From Chloroflexota bacterium (lineage in GTDB: Bacteria > Chloroflexota > Anaerolineae > Anaerolineales > Villigracilaceae): DNA of 64,000 nt. The notes under the pieces are model-generated. The model made no database searches, was not told where the DNA came from, and worked only from the letters and a program-made list of their open reading frames with translations. Positions within the stretch are counted from its first letter, which is position 1; every line of letters starts with the position of its first letter. The stretch covers positions 37,071 to 101,070 of the forward strand of contig JAPLGS010000141.1 of the NCBI GenBank assembly GCA_026390015.1, given 5' to 3'. Below, piece after piece: positions 62,937 to 64,000 of this stretch. The position numbers and the translations under genes are program-made.

Positions 62937-63896
62937 TCAGGCGCTGGCTTTCAATGCGCGGCAATCTTCCAGCGGATAATATTGATAAGCGCCTAAGCTG
63001 GCCGGTATCAGCGCGGTTTCGTATTTCGCAAGTTCAATCCTCTCTGTCTCAGTTTGCAGGCGGGCTTTTCCTTCGATCATTGTTATTGTATGAAAAGTTT
63101 CGTTTTTAGTATCAAGCTCAATCGGATGGGTGGCGGCCGCGAGTAACTCCAAGGTAAAATATTCACATTGCACGAGCACTTCACGCGTGCCATCTCCGCA
63201 AACAGGCGGGGGAATTACCGGGGAGGAGAAATCGGCCCGCGTTACTTGAATTGACTTTTCGATATGCAAGCGGCGAGTTTCTGTTTGCGGACGTCCCCAA
63301 TCATAGACCCGATACGTAAGGTCAGACGTCTGTTGAACTTCGTAAACGAACAAGCCTGGCCCCAACGCATGCAGTGTACCAGCGGGCATAAAAATAGTTT
63401 CGCCCCGCGCTGCTGAAACATATTGTAATTTCTCAGCAACTGTCCCATTGCGGATGTCATCCGCAAGTTCATCGGCAGATGTGTTCGGTTTCAATCCTGC
63501 GATCAGTTTTGAATCGGGCTGAGCATCCAGAATGTGCCATGCTTCAGTCTTGCCAAATTGAGCGGAGCCTTCCAATTTAATGGCTTGCTCATCGTTGGGG
63601 TGCACTTGCAAGGATAACCATTGTGAGCAATCGAGCAGTTTCACAAGGATTGGAAATCGCAGACCGCTGCGCGCAAGAACCCGTTGACCGAGCAGATCAG
63701 CACCAAATTCAAGCGCCGCTTTGCCGAGAGTTTTTCCAGCCAAGGCTCCCGTTTCGATTCGATCTCCTTCCCAAACCACCCAAGCCTCGGCAGTCGGATT
63801 ATGCCCCGGGCGTAAACGGTCACCGCCCCAGACGTAATCACGATATTCGGGGATCAATTTCAAAAAGGAGCTCAGACCCATTTCGAAAACCTCCAT
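62937..63896 (-). CDS. manA: Class I mannose-6-phosphate isomerase
   Basis: 319 residues, the short bacterial type. Zinc ligands are visible in SLQVHPND (Gln, His), KTEAWHIL (Glu) and PAGTLHALGPG (His). It interconverts mannose-6-phosphate and fructose-6-phosphate. ATG at 63896 or the second Met five codons later. It faces hypE, with 5 bases between stops and no obvious terminator. It follows another leftward gene by 14 bases. Confidence 0.93.
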   Translation of the reverse strand: MEVFEMGLSSFLKLIPEYRDYVWGGDRLRPGHNPTAEAWVVWEGDRIETGALAGKTLGKAALEFGADLLGQRVLARSGLRFPILVKLLDCSQWLSLQVHPNDEQAIKLEGSAQFGKTEAWHILDAQPDSKLIAGLKPNTSADELADDIRNGTVAEKLQYVSAARGETIFMPAGTLHALGPGLFVYEVQQTSDLTYRVYDWGRPQTETRRLHIEKSIQVTRADFSSPVIPPPVCGDGTREVLVQCEYFTLELLAAATHPIELDTKNETFHTITMIEGKARLQTETERIELAKYETALIPASLGAYQYYPLEDCRALKASA

Positions 63897-63910
63897 GATG
63901 CAATTGGAAT

Positions 63911-64000
63911 TTAAATATTGAGCGGCGGTTTTGTTCCGGGCGGGATCGGGGAAATATAATTTGCCGCAGCACGTTTTTGTTTGAATTCTGTTTTTGCTTG
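63911..64000 (-). CDS. C-terminal end of an unidentified leftward gene
   Basis: The minus strand is open from the window edge to a TAA at 63911-63913 and ends AAANYISPIPPGTKPPLNI. The 29 visible residues are not enough to name it. Its short distance to manA suggests an operon, perhaps for sugar-phosphate metabolism. Confidence 0.45.
   Translation of the reverse strand, partial: QAKTEFKQKRAAANYISPIPPGTKPPLNI

Noticed and set aside
1-64000. CRISPR arrays
   Set aside because: No set of regularly spaced direct repeats with unique spacers was seen; the phased repeats found are too short and too few.

Overview
The window looks like a chromosomal segment from an anaerobic or facultatively anaerobic member of the Chloroflexota, probably Anaerolineae-like. 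This is an inference from gene content and no rRNA is present to prove it. The pointers are an M32 carboxypeptidase, a carbohydrate ABC operon with a GH4 alpha-galactosidase, a GatZ-type protein of the kind found in Anaerolineae, SNF2/YqhG-like and Wadjet modules, a corrinoid methyltransferase cluster, and a hyb-type [NiFe] hydrogenase with a complete hyp set.

Region 1 (1-2.4 kb) holds the end of an M32 carboxypeptidase, a lipoprotein and a tRNA-Pro(CGG) with its own promoter. Region 2 (2.4-19.5 kb) is an accessory island starting directly beside that tRNA. It contains phased repeats, a tyrosine integrase broken by a 43-nt palindrome-bearing insert, an IS66 transposase remnant and a DUF4143 ATPase. 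These are followed by a leftward four-gene module (zinc-binding protein, pRiA4b ORF-3-like protein, RapA-like SNF2 helicase, coiled-coil/zinc protein) and a rightward Wadjet system (jetABCD). The junction holds two damaged gene copies: a reading frame with one internal TAA, and a 51-aa head duplicate of the zinc protein that is coupled to jetA by an ATGA overlap.

Region 3 (19.6-33.5 kb) is one 14-gene leftward operon for galactoside use. It runs DeoR regulator, amidohydrolase, SIS isomerase, ABC importer without its ATPase, DUF4832 lipoprotein, GNAT, GH4, LacD-like aldolase, MFS, PfkB kinase and GatZ/KbaZ. A repeat-rich operator lies upstream of the regulator. Region 4 (33.7-38.4 kb) has an ABC exporter and a TldD/TldE pair.

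Region 5 (38.7-46.4 kb) joins an ECF transporter (EcfT, fused EcfAA', YkoE-like S component) to an MtmB-family methylamine methyltransferase homologue and its corrinoid protein. The residue that aligns with pyrrolysine in archaeal MtmB is an ordinary leucine here, so the substrate may not be methylamine. An IS200/IS605 element (tnpA, tnpB) sits beside the cluster, followed by a decayed C-terminal fragment of an MttB-type methyltransferase.

Region 6 (46.3-51.2 kb) has a TetR/DinB-like pair, a two-component system and a SIMPL protein. Region 7 (51.6-62.9 kb) is a hybO-A-B-C-D hydrogenase operon followed by hypABFCDE. The large-subunit frame is interrupted by a single in-frame TGA exactly at the second cysteine of the N-terminal CxxC nickel-binding motif, with a SECIS-like stem-loop just downstream. 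This could be a selenocysteine in a position other than the one known in [NiFeSe] enzymes, or alternatively a mutation or sequencing error. The window ends with manA and the tail of another leftward gene.
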